From the NCBI RefSeq assembly GCF_016863335.1, contig NZ_BOOR01000008.1, forward strand, positions 186,001-250,000: a stretch of DNA of 64,000 nucleotides, read 5' to 3'. Positions 52,407 through 61,450 of the stretch are shown here, piece after piece; position 1 is the stretch's first letter; every line of letters starts with the position of its first letter. Both the position numbers and the translations under genes were made by a program. The notes under the pieces were generated by a model. The model saw only the letters and a list, made by a program, of their open reading frames with translations. It did not search any database and was not told the DNA's origin. The stretch comes from Planotetraspora thailandica. Lineage in GTDB: Bacteria > Actinomycetota > Actinomycetes > Streptosporangiales > Streptosporangiaceae.

Positions 52407-52568
52407 GGATTCCATTGTCCAGGGGAAGCCGCCGGATGTGAGGGGGAGGGTTTCTTCCCCCGAAGCATCGTTCCCCGGTGAAAACCGGTCTCTTTTCCAG
52501 GCATGGGGCGGGGCGTGAGCCTTGCACCTGTGCCTCGGAAATCCCGAGGCCGAAACGGAGAAGATCCC

Positions 52569-53507
52569 ATGAGAACGGACGTCACGTTCGACAGCGCCGG
52601 CCTGAAGATCGCCGGTCACCTCTACATCCCCGACGGCGAGTCCGCCGGTCCCCGCCCGGCGATCGTCGTCGGTCACCCGGGAAGCGGCGTGAAAGAACAG
52701 GCCGCCGGCCTCTACGCGGAGCGGCTGTGCCGCGCGGGATTCGTCACCCTCGCCTTCGACGCCGCCTACCAGGGCGAGAGCGAGGGCACCCCGCGCGGTC
52801 TCGAGGATCCCGCGCATCGAGTCGAGGACATCAAGGCCGCGGTGTCGTTCCTCAGCGTGCGCGACGACGTGGATGCGGGCCGCATCGGCGCACTCGGCAT
52901 CTGCGCCTCCGGCGGCTACGTGATCCCCGCCTCGGCCACCGACCACCAGGTCAAGGCCGTCGCGACCGTCAGCGCCGCCGACATCGGACGCCAGTTCCGC
53001 GAGGGCGCCGACGGCACGCAGGACCCCGCGATCGCCCAGGGCATGCTCGACGCGGCCGCCGCGGCCCGCACCGCGGAAGCCCGCGGCGAAGGCATGGGAG
53101 TGTTCCCGATCTTCCCGGACACGGAGGAGCAGGCGCGCGCCGGCGGCCGTCATGTCTTCGAGGGATGGGAGTACTACTGCACCGACCGCGCAGGGCATCC
53201 CCGCTCGGCCAAGTTCTTCACCTGGAACAGCGTGGACCGCATCGTGCAGTTCGACGCCTTCCGCTTCATCGGCCTGATCGCTCCCCGCCCCCTGCTCATG
53301 ATCGTGGGGACTGAGGCCGTCACGGCCCATATGTCGGCGGAGGCCGTCGCGAACGCGCAGGAACCTAAAGAACTGTTCCGGGTCGACGGCGCCACCCACG
53401 TCGCCCTCTACGACGAGGACGAGCACGTCACCGCGGCCGTCGCCAAACTCACCGCCTTTTTCGCCGCAAATCTCGCGGGCGCGATCGACGTCGCAACCGG
53501 GGCGTGA
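52569..53507 (+). CDS. Alpha/beta hydrolase, dienelactone-hydrolase-like
   Basis: This 312-residue protein has the fold landmarks IVVGHPGSGVKEQAAGLYA, FDAAYQGESEGTPRG and the nucleophile elbow GALGICASGGYV. The nucleophile position GxCxS carries cysteine, as in dienelactone hydrolases, rather than serine. The late Asp and His are in MIVGTEAVTAHMS and DGATHVALYD. The ATG at 52569 has GGAG upstream. It is divergent from the XRE regulator. Confidence 0.86.
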   Translation: MRTDVTFDSAGLKIAGHLYIPDGESAGPRPAIVVGHPGSGVKEQAAGLYAERLCRAGFVTLAFDAAYQGESEGTPRGLEDPAHRVEDIKAAVSFLSVRDDVDAGRIGALGICASGGYVIPASATDHQVKAVATVSAADIGRQFREGADGTQDPAIAQGMLDAAAAARTAEARGEGMGVFPIFPDTEEQARAGGRHVFEGWEYYCTDRAGHPRSAKFFTWNSVDRIVQFDAFRFIGLIAPRPLLMIVGTEAVTAHMSAEAVANAQEPKELFRVDGATHVALYDEDEHVTAAVAKLTAFFAANLAGAIDVATGA

Positions 53508-53602
53508 CCTGCGGCGACCAGATTGGGGAAGGCGGCGGTCCCTAAAATGTCGTCGGACACGGCGCGGGAACGGTCATAGGCCACGGTGAAGGCGGGTGAG
53601 GC

Positions 53603-54079
53603 ATGACGGCCATCGGCATAACCGGCCATCGGCTGCTTCCCGAGCAGGCGCGCATCTGCGCCATGCAGGAGATCCGTGCTCTCCTCGCCTGCCAGCCCAA
53701 ACCCGTGATCGGCCTGAGCAGCCTGGCGGAGGGATCCGACCGGCTCTTCGTCGAGATTCTTTTGCAGGCCGGGGGCACGCTCCACGCGGTTCTGCCCTTC
53801 CGGGGGTACGAGAACACGTTCGAGGGCGCCGCCCGGGAGGCGTTCGACCGGCTGCTCGCCGACGCGCAGACCGTGACGACGCTCGACTTCGCCGAACCCG
53901 ACGACGCCGCCTACGACGCGGCGGGACGCTTCGTGGTCGACAACTGCAATCTGCTGGTCGCGGTGTGGGACGGCAAGCCCGCACGCGGATTGGGTGGTAC
54001 GGCCGACGCTGTGGCGTACGCGTACAAACGAAGCAAGGAAATCGTGGTCATCTGGCCCGAGGGAGTCGAACGGCCATAG
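53603..54079 (+). CDS. SLOG-superfamily Rossmann-like protein
   Basis: This 158-residue protein begins TAIGITGHRLLP and continues VIGLSSLAEGSDRLFVEILLQAG and AVLPFRGYENTF. This is the nucleotide-binding pattern of the SLOG superfamily (DprA and LOG relatives). Some SLOG families are proposed nucleotide sensors in defence or signalling, but this one stands alone with no effector. GGTGAGG precedes the ATG. Function is open. Confidence 0.75.
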   Translation: MTAIGITGHRLLPEQARICAMQEIRALLACQPKPVIGLSSLAEGSDRLFVEILLQAGGTLHAVLPFRGYENTFEGAAREAFDRLLADAQTVTTLDFAEPDDAAYDAAGRFVVDNCNLLVAVWDGKPARGLGGTADAVAYAYKRSKEIVVIWPEGVERP

Positions 54080-54100
54080 GAGGCCGTGTCACCCGGTGGG

Positions 54101-55609
54101 TCAGCCCGGCTGGCTCTTGCAGATGTTCTGCGTGGCCGTACGGGCTGTCGGGGTCTGGGTCGGCTTGGGGGTGCTCTCCTCCTCGGCCGGCATCTTCACC
54201 TTCTTGACCGTGTGGTTCTTCTGGCCGACCACGACCTCGACGCCCTTCACGTCGTCGCGCTCCCGCAACTCGGCTCCGGGGATCGCGGCGGCCACCGTGC
54301 GGGCCGAGTCCTCGCGGCCCGCCGGGTAGCGGATCACGGTGTTGGTGAAGTCGCGCTCCGGCACGTCGCCGGGGGCCGAGGGCACCATGAAGCCGGCGTC
54401 GAGCAGAGCCGCCTTCGTCCTGGCTCCGAGACCGGTGATCAGGGTGCCGTTCAGCACCCGTACGGCGATGCGCCCCGGCGCGATGGTCGGCGCGGTGGGG
54501 GAGGGAGACGCTGTGGGCGCCCCGGAAGCACCTGCCCCTGAAGCACCGGGAGAAGGCGCCGGCGAGCGGTGCGCGGGTTTGGTCAGCATCTGGTCGTCCG
54601 CGATCTCCTGGAACAGTTGCCGGGCGGCGGGCTTGTCCCACAACACGGCGGATTCGCCGGTGGGGGCCTTGTAGTTCACGTCGGCGAGCGGGACGGTCGC
54701 GAACGACACGTCGTCGGTGGAGACGTCCTTCAGCTGGTCGGCCAGGCCGAGCAGGTCGCCGGCGAGGGGCTTGTCCACGGTCAGCGTCTTCAGGGTGGAG
54801 TTCACCAGGCCGGCAAGCTTGGCGGGGCTGGTGAGCGTGTCTCCGCTCAGGGCCTTGCCCAGCAGAGCCGAGATCACCTGCTGCTGCCGGTCGATGCGGT
54901 CGAGGTCGGCCCGGGCGGTCGCGCGGGTGCGGGCGTAGGCGAGAGCGTCGACGCCGTTGAGGTTGTAGGTGCCCGCCTGCAGCGACAGCTTGGTCTTCGA
55001 GTCGTTGATCGGGATGGGGGTGCAGACGGTGACGCCGCCGAGCGACTCGACCACGTCGATGAAGCCAAGCACGTTGACCTCGACGTAGTGGTGGATGGGC
55101 AGCCCCGTGGCCTGCTCGACCGTCTTGACCGCCAGCTTGGCTCCGCCGAACTGATACGCCGCGTTGATCTTGTGCATGCCCTGCCCGGGCACGTCGGTCC
55201 AGGTGTCGCGGGGAAGGCTGACCACGGTGACCTTCTTGTGGTCCTCCGACAGGTGCACGACCATCATCGTGTCGGTGCGCTCGCCGGATTCCTTCCCCAG
55301 GTGGAGCTGGATCTGCTGGCGCCGGGTCAGGTCGTCGCGCTTGTCGACGCCGACGAGAAGGATGTTCATCGCCCCGTGCGGCGCGGCGTCGGAGGTGCCC
55401 GCGTCGACAGACTGGATCTTGCTGGCGGCGTAGTTGGGCACGAGCCACATCAGGCCGGATCCGATGAGCACGACGCCGGAGAGCGAGCCGGAAATGACAA
55501 GAGAGCGGAGGTTTGTACGGCTTCGCCGGGCGCGCCTGGCTGCGACCCTGATGCCTCCGTTGCCGTCGCCCCCTACGCGGACGCCGGAGTCCTCGTCATC
55601 GTCAGGCAT
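54101..55609 (-). CDS. LytR-CpsA-Psr (LCP) cell-wall polymer ligase with LytR_C domain
   Basis: This 502-residue membrane enzyme joins undecaprenyl-linked polymers to peptidoglycan. It has one N-terminal span (about 37-57), an LCP domain (NILLVGVDKRDD, SLPRDTWTDVPGQGMHKINAAYQFGG, LGFIDVVESLGGV, ALAYARTRA) and a C-terminal LytR_C domain (IAVRVLNGTLITGLG). A Pro/Ser/Ala linker joins the two. It is divergent from a glycosyltransferase at the edge of the envelope cluster, where it is the likely final step. Confidence 0.93.
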   Translation of the reverse strand: MPDDDEDSGVRVGGDGNGGIRVAARRARRSRTNLRSLVISGSLSGVVLIGSGLMWLVPNYAASKIQSVDAGTSDAAPHGAMNILLVGVDKRDDLTRRQQIQLHLGKESGERTDTMMVVHLSEDHKKVTVVSLPRDTWTDVPGQGMHKINAAYQFGGAKLAVKTVEQATGLPIHHYVEVNVLGFIDVVESLGGVTVCTPIPINDSKTKLSLQAGTYNLNGVDALAYARTRATARADLDRIDRQQQVISALLGKALSGDTLTSPAKLAGLVNSTLKTLTVDKPLAGDLLGLADQLKDVSTDDVSFATVPLADVNYKAPTGESAVLWDKPAARQLFQEIADDQMLTKPAHRSPAPSPGASGAGASGAPTASPSPTAPTIAPGRIAVRVLNGTLITGLGARTKAALLDAGFMVPSAPGDVPERDFTNTVIRYPAGREDSARTVAAAIPGAELRERDDVKGVEVVVGQKNHTVKKVKMPAEEESTPKPTQTPTARTATQNICKSQPG

Positions 55610-55646
55610 TCGCGGTCACCCTTCGGTTGCCGTCTCGACCCCTCCG

Positions 55647-55652
55647 TACAGT
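55647..55652. promoter_or_regulatory. Shared -10-like element between divergent LCP and glycosyltransferase genes
   Basis: TACAGT on the plus strand sits in CGTACAGTAGC, whose complement contains TACTGT. Both strands therefore show a -10-like hexamer at the same place. Confidence 0.35.
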
Positions 55653-55667
55653 AGCGTGAGCGCAGCC

Positions 55668-56726
55668 ATGAAGCCCTTTCCCGACTCGCGCCAAACTGGC
55701 CAGACCCCCATGCGCGACTGGCCTCCCATATCGGTGATCATGCCGGTGCTGAACGAGGAACGGCACCTGCGCGAAGCCGTCATGCAGGTTCTCGACCAGA
55801 AGTACGGCGGCCCGATCGAGGTCGTCATCAGCGTCGGCCCGTCCAAGGACCGGACGCAGGAGGTCGCCGAGGCGATCGCCGCCGAGGACCCCCGTGTCGT
55901 CGTCGTGGCCAACCCCACCGGCCGCACGCCCAACGCGCTGAACGCGGCCGTCGCCGCGTCCAGCAATCCGATCATCGCCAGGGTCGACGGGCATGCGATG
56001 CTCCCGTCCGACTATCTCCAGACGGCGGTGGAGACCCTTGAGGAGACCGGGGCCGACAACGTCGGAGGCATCATGGCCGCCGAGGGCGTCTCCCCGTTCG
56101 AGCAGGCCGTCGCGTGCGCCATGACGTCGAAGATCGGTGTGGGCAACGCGCGATTCCACACCGGCGGCGAGGCGGGCCCCGCCGACACCGTCTATCTCGG
56201 TGTCTTCCGCAGGTCTGCGCTCGACCGGGTCGGTGGCTACGACGAGCACTTCCAGCGTGCCCAGGACTGGGAGATGAACCACCGCATCCGGGAGACCGGC
56301 GGCCTGGTGTGGTTCCAGCCGCGGATGCGGGTCTCCTACCGGCCCCGGCCCAACGTGCGCGCCCTCGCCAAGCAGTACTTCCACTATGGGCGGTGGCGGC
56401 GGGTCGTCTCACGCACGCACCAGGGCACCATCAACCTGCGCTACCTGGCCCCGCCCACGGCGGTGCTCGGCATCGTGCTCGGGCTGGTGGCCACACCGTT
56501 CTTCTGGCCGGCGATCCTCATTCCGGTCGCCTACGTCGCCGCCATCCTGGCGGGCTCGGCGCTCACCGGCCGCCAGCTCAAGCCCGCCGCGCTCGTACGG
56601 CTGCCGCTCGTCTACGCCACGATGCACCTGTCGTGGGGGACGGGCTTCCTGACCAGCCCGCGGCGGCTCAGCAAGCCCCGCCGCCCGGAAGAGACGGCGA
56701 CCCTGCAGGACCTCTTCGGCGGCTGA
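55668..56726 (+). CDS. Family 2 glycosyltransferase
   Basis: This 352-residue enzyme begins ISVIMPVLNEERHLREAV, with ARVDGHAMLPSDYL as the metal-site region and QDWEMNHRIRE as the catalytic-base region. Two or three C-terminal membrane spans (about 265-320) anchor it. It resembles succinoglycan-type ExoM/ExoA glycosyltransferases. ATG 55668 is used; GTG 55656 is possible. It ends at a bidirectional terminator. Confidence 0.9.
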   Translation: MKPFPDSRQTGQTPMRDWPPISVIMPVLNEERHLREAVMQVLDQKYGGPIEVVISVGPSKDRTQEVAEAIAAEDPRVVVVANPTGRTPNALNAAVAASSNPIIARVDGHAMLPSDYLQTAVETLEETGADNVGGIMAAEGVSPFEQAVACAMTSKIGVGNARFHTGGEAGPADTVYLGVFRRSALDRVGGYDEHFQRAQDWEMNHRIRETGGLVWFQPRMRVSYRPRPNVRALAKQYFHYGRWRRVVSRTHQGTINLRYLAPPTAVLGIVLGLVATPFFWPAILIPVAYVAAILAGSALTGRQLKPAALVRLPLVYATMHLSWGTGFLTSPRRLSKPRRPEETATLQDLFGG

Positions 56727-56742
56727 GCAGGCCACCTCTGAA

Positions 56743-56767
56743 GGCGTGCCCGTGAACCGGGCACGCC
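56743..56767. terminator. Bidirectional terminator in the envelope cluster
   Basis: GGCGTGCCCG, five-base loop, and the complement, between the convergent glycosyltransferase and cytidylyltransferase genes. Confidence 0.75.
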
Positions 56768-56775
56768 GTCGGCCG

Positions 56776-58101
56776 TCATCGGCGGGCGTCAACCACCCGC
56801 CCGGTGACCGGAGAGGCGAGCACGTCGACGCCGGCGCGGGCGACCGCCTCGGCGTCGGCCCCGAGCGCAGCGCACTCCACGACGTTGACCCGCACTCCCT
56901 GGGGCGCCCACTCGGCGGCGAGCTCCCGCGCCAGTCCCACGACCGCGGCCCGCACGGAGGAGGCCACGGCCCCGCCGGGCGCCGGGGCCGTGAGGAAGAG
57001 GAGATGCCCGCCGGTCCGGGTCAGATGCGCGGCCGACGCGCGCGCGACGACGACCGGGCCCAGGCAACCTGCTCTCACGGCCTCTTCGGCGTCCCGCGGC
57101 CCGATCTCGTCCAGCCTCCCCGCGACCGGCTCCGCTGAGGCGTTCACGACGTAGTCGACGCGGCCGGTCAGCGCCTGCACCTCGGCCAGCGCGCCTTCGA
57201 CGGAGGCCGCGTCCTCCGCCAGGACACCGCCGGGGGTGCGCGGGAACACATGGACGCTCGCGCCGTACCTCTTGGCGAGGTCGGCGATGCCGTACCCGGA
57301 CCCGAACACCACGAGGGTCCTGCCGTCCAGTGCGGAGCGGCACTCGTCGTCCGACCGGGCCGGCGCAGCTCCTTCGCGCAACCGCAGCAGGCTCTCGGCG
57401 ATGTGCGCGTCGACGGGGTGCGTCACCTTCATGTTCTGCTCGCTGCCGGCGACCAGATGGATCGGCACGTCCGGCAGGTAGCGCAGCACCACGCCGCAGT
57501 CGTCGGTCGCCGGGCGTGCGGCGAACTCCGGATCGGCGAACGCCCGCTCGTAGGCCGTGCGGATCACCGACAGCCGGAAACCCTGCGGGGTCTGCGCCCG
57601 CCGGAGCCGCGCGCGGTCGGGGACGTCCTGGAGGACCTCGCCGTCCGGCACCTCGGCGGCGACGAGGATCGTGTCGGACGACGGGATCGCCACCTCGACG
57701 GCCTCATGGCGTTGCAGCGCGGCGACGCAGTCGGCGACGACGCGCGGCTCGACGAGGGGCCGGACGGCGTCGTGCAGCAGGACGTCGCACTCCTGCTCCC
57801 CGAGTGCGCGCAGCGCGCGCCAACTCGACTCGGTACGGCTCGCGCCCCCTTCGAGGACCCGGCTCACCTTGGCGTAGCCGTTGCGGCGCACCAGCTCGGC
57901 GGCGTCGTCGACGAAGCCCGGGGCCATCACCATGACGATCTCGTCGACGTCCGGGTGGGCGTCGAAGGTGTCGAGCGTGTGCTCGAGGATCGTCCGTCCG
58001 GCGATCTCCAGAAGCTGTTTCGGGGTGTTCAGGCCCATTCGTTGCCCGATGCCCCCGGCCAGCACCACGGCAACCGTGCGATGGCGCTCTTGCGTGATCA
58101 T
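56776..58101 (-). CDS. IspD/TarI-like cytidylyltransferase fused to an SDR-like domain
   Basis: This 441-residue fusion has an N-terminal cytidylyltransferase (VVLAGGIGQRMGLNTPKQLLEI, HDAVRPLVEPRVV, QTPQGFRLSVI) and a C-terminal short-chain-dehydrogenase-like domain from about 255 (LVVFGSGYGIADLAKRYG). The order matches Bcs1-type CDP-ribitol synthases, which reduce ribulose-5-phosphate and couple it to CTP. The SDR catalytic Tyr and Lys are replaced: around ASSVRAAVVGLARELA, the Lys position is Arg and the Tyr position is Ala. The reductase may therefore be inactive or altered. Confidence 0.88.
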   Translation of the reverse strand: MITQERHRTVAVVLAGGIGQRMGLNTPKQLLEIAGRTILEHTLDTFDAHPDVDEIVMVMAPGFVDDAAELVRRNGYAKVSRVLEGGASRTESSWRALRALGEQECDVLLHDAVRPLVEPRVVADCVAALQRHEAVEVAIPSSDTILVAAEVPDGEVLQDVPDRARLRRAQTPQGFRLSVIRTAYERAFADPEFAARPATDDCGVVLRYLPDVPIHLVAGSEQNMKVTHPVDAHIAESLLRLREGAAPARSDDECRSALDGRTLVVFGSGYGIADLAKRYGASVHVFPRTPGGVLAEDAASVEGALAEVQALTGRVDYVVNASAEPVAGRLDEIGPRDAEEAVRAGCLGPVVVARASAAHLTRTGGHLLFLTAPAPGGAVASSVRAAVVGLARELAAEWAPQGVRVNVVECAALGADAEAVARAGVDVLASPVTGRVVDARR

Positions 58102-58235
58102 GATCTCCTCCTGACCTGACCATACCCGTGCCAGGAGAAGGGCAAGGTGATTGCCACCTCGTGATCACTCGGTTACGTTGCGAGGTGACCAGCGGGCGGT
58201 TAGCCGGGCTCTCCGGCGGGAAGCGGGAAAGGGCG

Positions 58236-59813
58236 ATGGGGGCAGATCTGGGCAGACGCGGCGTCTCGGGTGGGCTCCTGCCGCGCACGAGGACCACCGG
58301 AACCGTGGCGGTGGTCCTCGCGACCACGCCGGCCTCCGGACTGCCCGTGGCGGGCGGCAGCCTCCTGACGCGGCTCACCCGCCAGCTGATCCTTCTTCCC
58401 GTCCGTGACGTGCACATCGTCGTCCGCGACGACGGCTTCCGCGGCCTCGACGGGGCGGACGGCATCGACGACCTAAACGGCGTCGGCGACCTGACCGGGG
58501 TGCGGCACACGGTCACGGCCGGCGACGGGCTCGCCGCGGACCTGCGGATCGTGGCCAAGGTGGCGAGGGCCTCGGCCGGCGCCGTCGCCATCATGGCGGG
58601 CGACGTCGTCGCCCACGCCGAGGCGCTCGCCGCACTGCTGGAACACCCGTCGGCGGACACCGCCGCCATCGTCGGCGACGGCGAGGCGGGGCCGCTGGCT
58701 CCGCCCGTCAGGACCGAACGCGGCCGGGTGGCCGCGGCCGGAAACTCCTTCCACCAGGTCGCGTCGGCGAACGGAACCTTCCGCGGCGTCCTCCGGGTGG
58801 GGGAGCAGCACCTCGGCGCCCTCGCCGAGGTGGCCGACGAGCTGGCCCGGCTCGCCGAGGGCCGTCACCTCGGGAGGGCCGCGGACACCGAGGTCGCCGA
58901 CCTGCTCCTGGCAGGTCTCGTACGCGCAGGGGTGCCGGTGCGGGCGGCCGCCGTCGGTCCCCTCCACTGCCGGAGAGTCGCCGGAAAGATCGCTGCGGAC
59001 ACCGCGATCGCACGGCTGGCCGACGTCGACGAGGCCGAGGCCAGGCTGGCCGCGTCGATCAAAACCGATGACGGGTTCTTCGCCACCTTCTGCGTCAGCT
59101 CGTGGTCGCGCCACCTCGTACGGCCGGCCGCCCGGTTGTCCGTCACGCCGAACGCCGTGACGGGCATGTCCGTCGGCTTCGCCGTCATCGCGGCCGTCTG
59201 GTTCTCGGAGGGGCAGCGGCTCGGGCTGATCGCCGGAGCCGTGGCGTTGTATCTGTCGTTCGTGCTCGACTGCGTGGACGGCCAGCTCGCCCGGTACACC
59301 CGCACGTTCTCCGCTCTGGGGAGCTGGCTCGACGGCATCTCCGACCGGGTGAAGGAATACGTGGTGTACGCCGCCCTCGCGCTGGGGTACGCGGCCGCGG
59401 CGGGCGGGTCCGGAGACATCTGGGTGCCGGCGGCGGCCGTCATGATCCTTCAGACGCTGCGGCACACCATCGACTTCTCCTACGCGGGGTCCGTGGCCGA
59501 CGCCGCCCGGGCGGATGCCGACGGCACGCCGTCGTTCCATCTCCTTGCGGTCCCGTGGGACCACGAGGGAGAGACGCGCCCCGCGGCGAAGGGGGCCGGG
59601 TCGTCCGTGCTCGCGCTGTCGCGGCAGCTGGACACGGGGGTGGCGTACTGGCTGAAGAAGATCGTCGTGCTCCCCGTCGGGGAGCGCATGGCGCTGATCG
59701 CCGTGACGGCGGCCCTCTTCGACGCCAGGGTCACCTTCCTCGCCCTGCTGGTCTGGGGCGGGGGAGCGGCGCTCTACACGCTGGCCGGGCGGATCGTGAG
59801 GTCCTTCGCATGA
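58236..59813 (+). CDS. CDP-alcohol phosphotransferase with N-terminal nucleotidyltransferase-like region
   Basis: This encodes 525 residues. The first 270 resemble a nucleotidyltransferase (VAVVLATTPASGLPVAGGSLLTRL, MAGDVVAHAEAL) but without a clear glycine-rich G-x-G-x-R loop, so it may be degenerate. The C-terminal part has several membrane spans and the full CDP-alcohol motif DCVDGQLAR...GSWLDGISD, with all four aspartates. It transfers a phospho-alcohol from a CDP carrier to an acceptor alcohol. ATG 58236 is used; GTG 58161 is possible. The architecture recalls bifunctional inositol-phosphate cytidylyltransferase/DIPP synthases. Confidence 0.87.
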   Translation: MGADLGRRGVSGGLLPRTRTTGTVAVVLATTPASGLPVAGGSLLTRLTRQLILLPVRDVHIVVRDDGFRGLDGADGIDDLNGVGDLTGVRHTVTAGDGLAADLRIVAKVARASAGAVAIMAGDVVAHAEALAALLEHPSADTAAIVGDGEAGPLAPPVRTERGRVAAAGNSFHQVASANGTFRGVLRVGEQHLGALAEVADELARLAEGRHLGRAADTEVADLLLAGLVRAGVPVRAAAVGPLHCRRVAGKIAADTAIARLADVDEAEARLAASIKTDDGFFATFCVSSWSRHLVRPAARLSVTPNAVTGMSVGFAVIAAVWFSEGQRLGLIAGAVALYLSFVLDCVDGQLARYTRTFSALGSWLDGISDRVKEYVVYAALALGYAAAAGGSGDIWVPAAAVMILQTLRHTIDFSYAGSVADAARADADGTPSFHLLAVPWDHEGETRPAAKGAGSSVLALSRQLDTGVAYWLKKIVVLPVGERMALIAVTAALFDARVTFLALLVWGGGAALYTLAGRIVRSFA

Positions 59814-59826
59814 GGCGAGAGCAACC

Positions 59827-60438
59827 ATGAGCACTGAGATGGCGCCGGTGCCGTACAGCACGGTGGTCGCCTACCGCGACGACGGCCTGCTCGCACGCGG
59901 CATGGGCCAGATGGTCCTGGGGCAGCTGCCCCCGCTGCCGCCCGCGCTGGCGGGGGCCTTCGTCACCGGGGTGCTGCTGCTCGTGGGGGTGGCGGGCTCC
60001 GACGACCTCGCCGTGTTCGCCCCCGCGGTGGCGTTGCTGCTCGCCGGGTCGGGCAGCTCCCATCGGCACGACGGACGGTTCGACTGGCTGGTCCCCCCGA
60101 TTCTGCGGCTCACCGAATACGTCTTCATCGCCTCGGTCGGGTTCGCCCGGGGGGTGCCACCGCTTCTCGTCCTGGCGGTGCTCGGCGCGGTCGCGTTCCA
60201 TCACTACGACACGGTCTACCGCGTGCGCCAGCAGGTCTATCCACCGCAGTGGGTGTCGCTGGCCGGCCTCGGCTGGGACGGCAGGATGCTCGTGATCGCC
60301 GCCGGCGGCCTGATCGGCGCGGTGACTGCGGACTACTGGCTGCTCGCGATCTACCTCTGGACGCTTTTCGTCTGGGAGAGCGTCACATCCTGGTTCGCCG
60401 TACCCCGGCGGTTCGTCCCCGCCGTCACTCCCGACTGA
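59827..60438 (+). CDS. DUF5941 membrane protein
   Basis: This 203-residue protein has about four or five hydrophobic segments and a conserved HHYDTVYRVRQQVYPPQW centre. It fits DUF5941, a family found beside or fused to CDP-alcohol phosphotransferases in actinobacteria. It begins 13 bases after the upstream stop and is probably a subunit or partner of that enzyme. Function is unknown. Confidence 0.82.
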   Translation: MSTEMAPVPYSTVVAYRDDGLLARGMGQMVLGQLPPLPPALAGAFVTGVLLLVGVAGSDDLAVFAPAVALLLAGSGSSHRHDGRFDWLVPPILRLTEYVFIASVGFARGVPPLLVLAVLGAVAFHHYDTVYRVRQQVYPPQWVSLAGLGWDGRMLVIAAGGLIGAVTADYWLLAIYLWTLFVWESVTSWFAVPRRFVPAVTPD

Positions 60439-60537
60439 GCCGCCAAGATCGCGTTTCGGCCGCGCCGATCCGTGCCGAGCTCCGGTTATCCGCACCCGAA
60501 CCGGACCGATAGGACATACAAGGCGAGACGCATGGTT

Positions 60538-60573
60538 AACTACAACCCAACTCTGACTTACGCAACTACAACC
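60538..60573. repeat. Direct repeats upstream of the cytidylyltransferase
   Basis: AACTACAACC occurs at 60538-60547 and 60564-60573, 26 bases apart, in an A+C-rich stretch that contrasts with the genes around it. It is probably part of a promoter or leader. Confidence 0.5.
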
Positions 60574-60632
60574 AAAAGACAACTAACCTTTGAGGTTACC
60601 CACTGACGCTCGACCTCAAGGAGTGCGAGACA

Positions 60633-61364
60633 TTGCTCGGAATGGTGCTGGCAGCCGGAGCCGGACGCCGCCTGCGGCCGTACACCGACACGCTGCCGAA
60701 GGCATTGGTGCCGGTCGACGGTGAGACCACGATCCTCGACATCGCCCTGCGCAACCTTGCGAAGGTCGATCTGCGCGAGGTCGTCGTCATCGTCGGTTAC
60801 CAGGCCCAGGCGGTCCGCGAACGGCAGGCCGACCTGGAGCGCCGCCATGGGGTCACGCTGACGCTCGTGCACAACGACAAGGCGGAGGAGTGGAACAACG
60901 CCTACTCCCTGTGGTGTGCGCGTGAATACTTCGGTCAGGGCGCGTTGCTGGTCAACGGCGACACCGTCCACCCGGTCTCGGTGGAGGAGACCCTCCTGGC
61001 CGCCGATGCCGGCACCGACATCCTGCTCGCGGTCGACGATGTGAAGCGGCTCGCCGACGAGGAGATGAAGGTGACGCTCGAGGACGGACGCCTCAAGCGC
61101 ATCACCAAGCTGATGGACCCCGAGGACGCGTACGGCGAGTACATCGGCGCGACACTCATCCGGCCGGGTGCGGCCACGCGGCTGGCCGACGCGCTGCAGG
61201 CCACCTTCGAGCGGGACCCGCAGCTCTACTACGAGGACGGCTACCAGGAGCTGGTCGCCCGGGGCGAGGAGATCGCGGTCGCGCCGATCGGCACGGTCGA
61301 GTGGGTCGAGGTGGACAACCACGAGGACCTCGCCAAGGCCCGTGAGATCGCATGCCGGTATTAG
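60633..61364 (+). CDS. Sugar/polyol-phosphate nucleotidyltransferase
   Basis: This is a 243-residue nucleotidyltransferase (LGMVLAAGAGRRLRPYTDTLPKALVPVDG, LLVNGDTVHPVS). The short length and the EWNNAYSLWCAREYF segment resemble phosphocholine and inositol-phosphate cytidylyltransferases more than the glucose-1-phosphate enzymes. The TTG start has AAGGAG nine bases upstream; ATG 60642 is possible. It probably makes the CDP-alcohol used by the neighbouring phosphotransferases. Confidence 0.87.
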   Translation: MLGMVLAAGAGRRLRPYTDTLPKALVPVDGETTILDIALRNLAKVDLREVVVIVGYQAQAVRERQADLERRHGVTLTLVHNDKAEEWNNAYSLWCAREYFGQGALLVNGDTVHPVSVEETLLAADAGTDILLAVDDVKRLADEEMKVTLEDGRLKRITKLMDPEDAYGEYIGATLIRPGAATRLADALQATFERDPQLYYEDGYQELVARGEEIAVAPIGTVEWVEVDNHEDLAKAREIACRY

Positions 61365-61450
61365 CACGCCCCGCCTCACGCGCCCACGCGTACGGCACAT
61401 TCACCGGACGCCGGCCCTCGACCGGCGGCCCGGCCTCCTGAGGAGATCTC

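Noticed and set aside
52415-53426. N-terminal extension of the XRE regulator across the divergent hydrolase
   Set aside because: The extension is antisense to a real hydrolase gene and lacks family similarity; an internal ATG gives the normal length.
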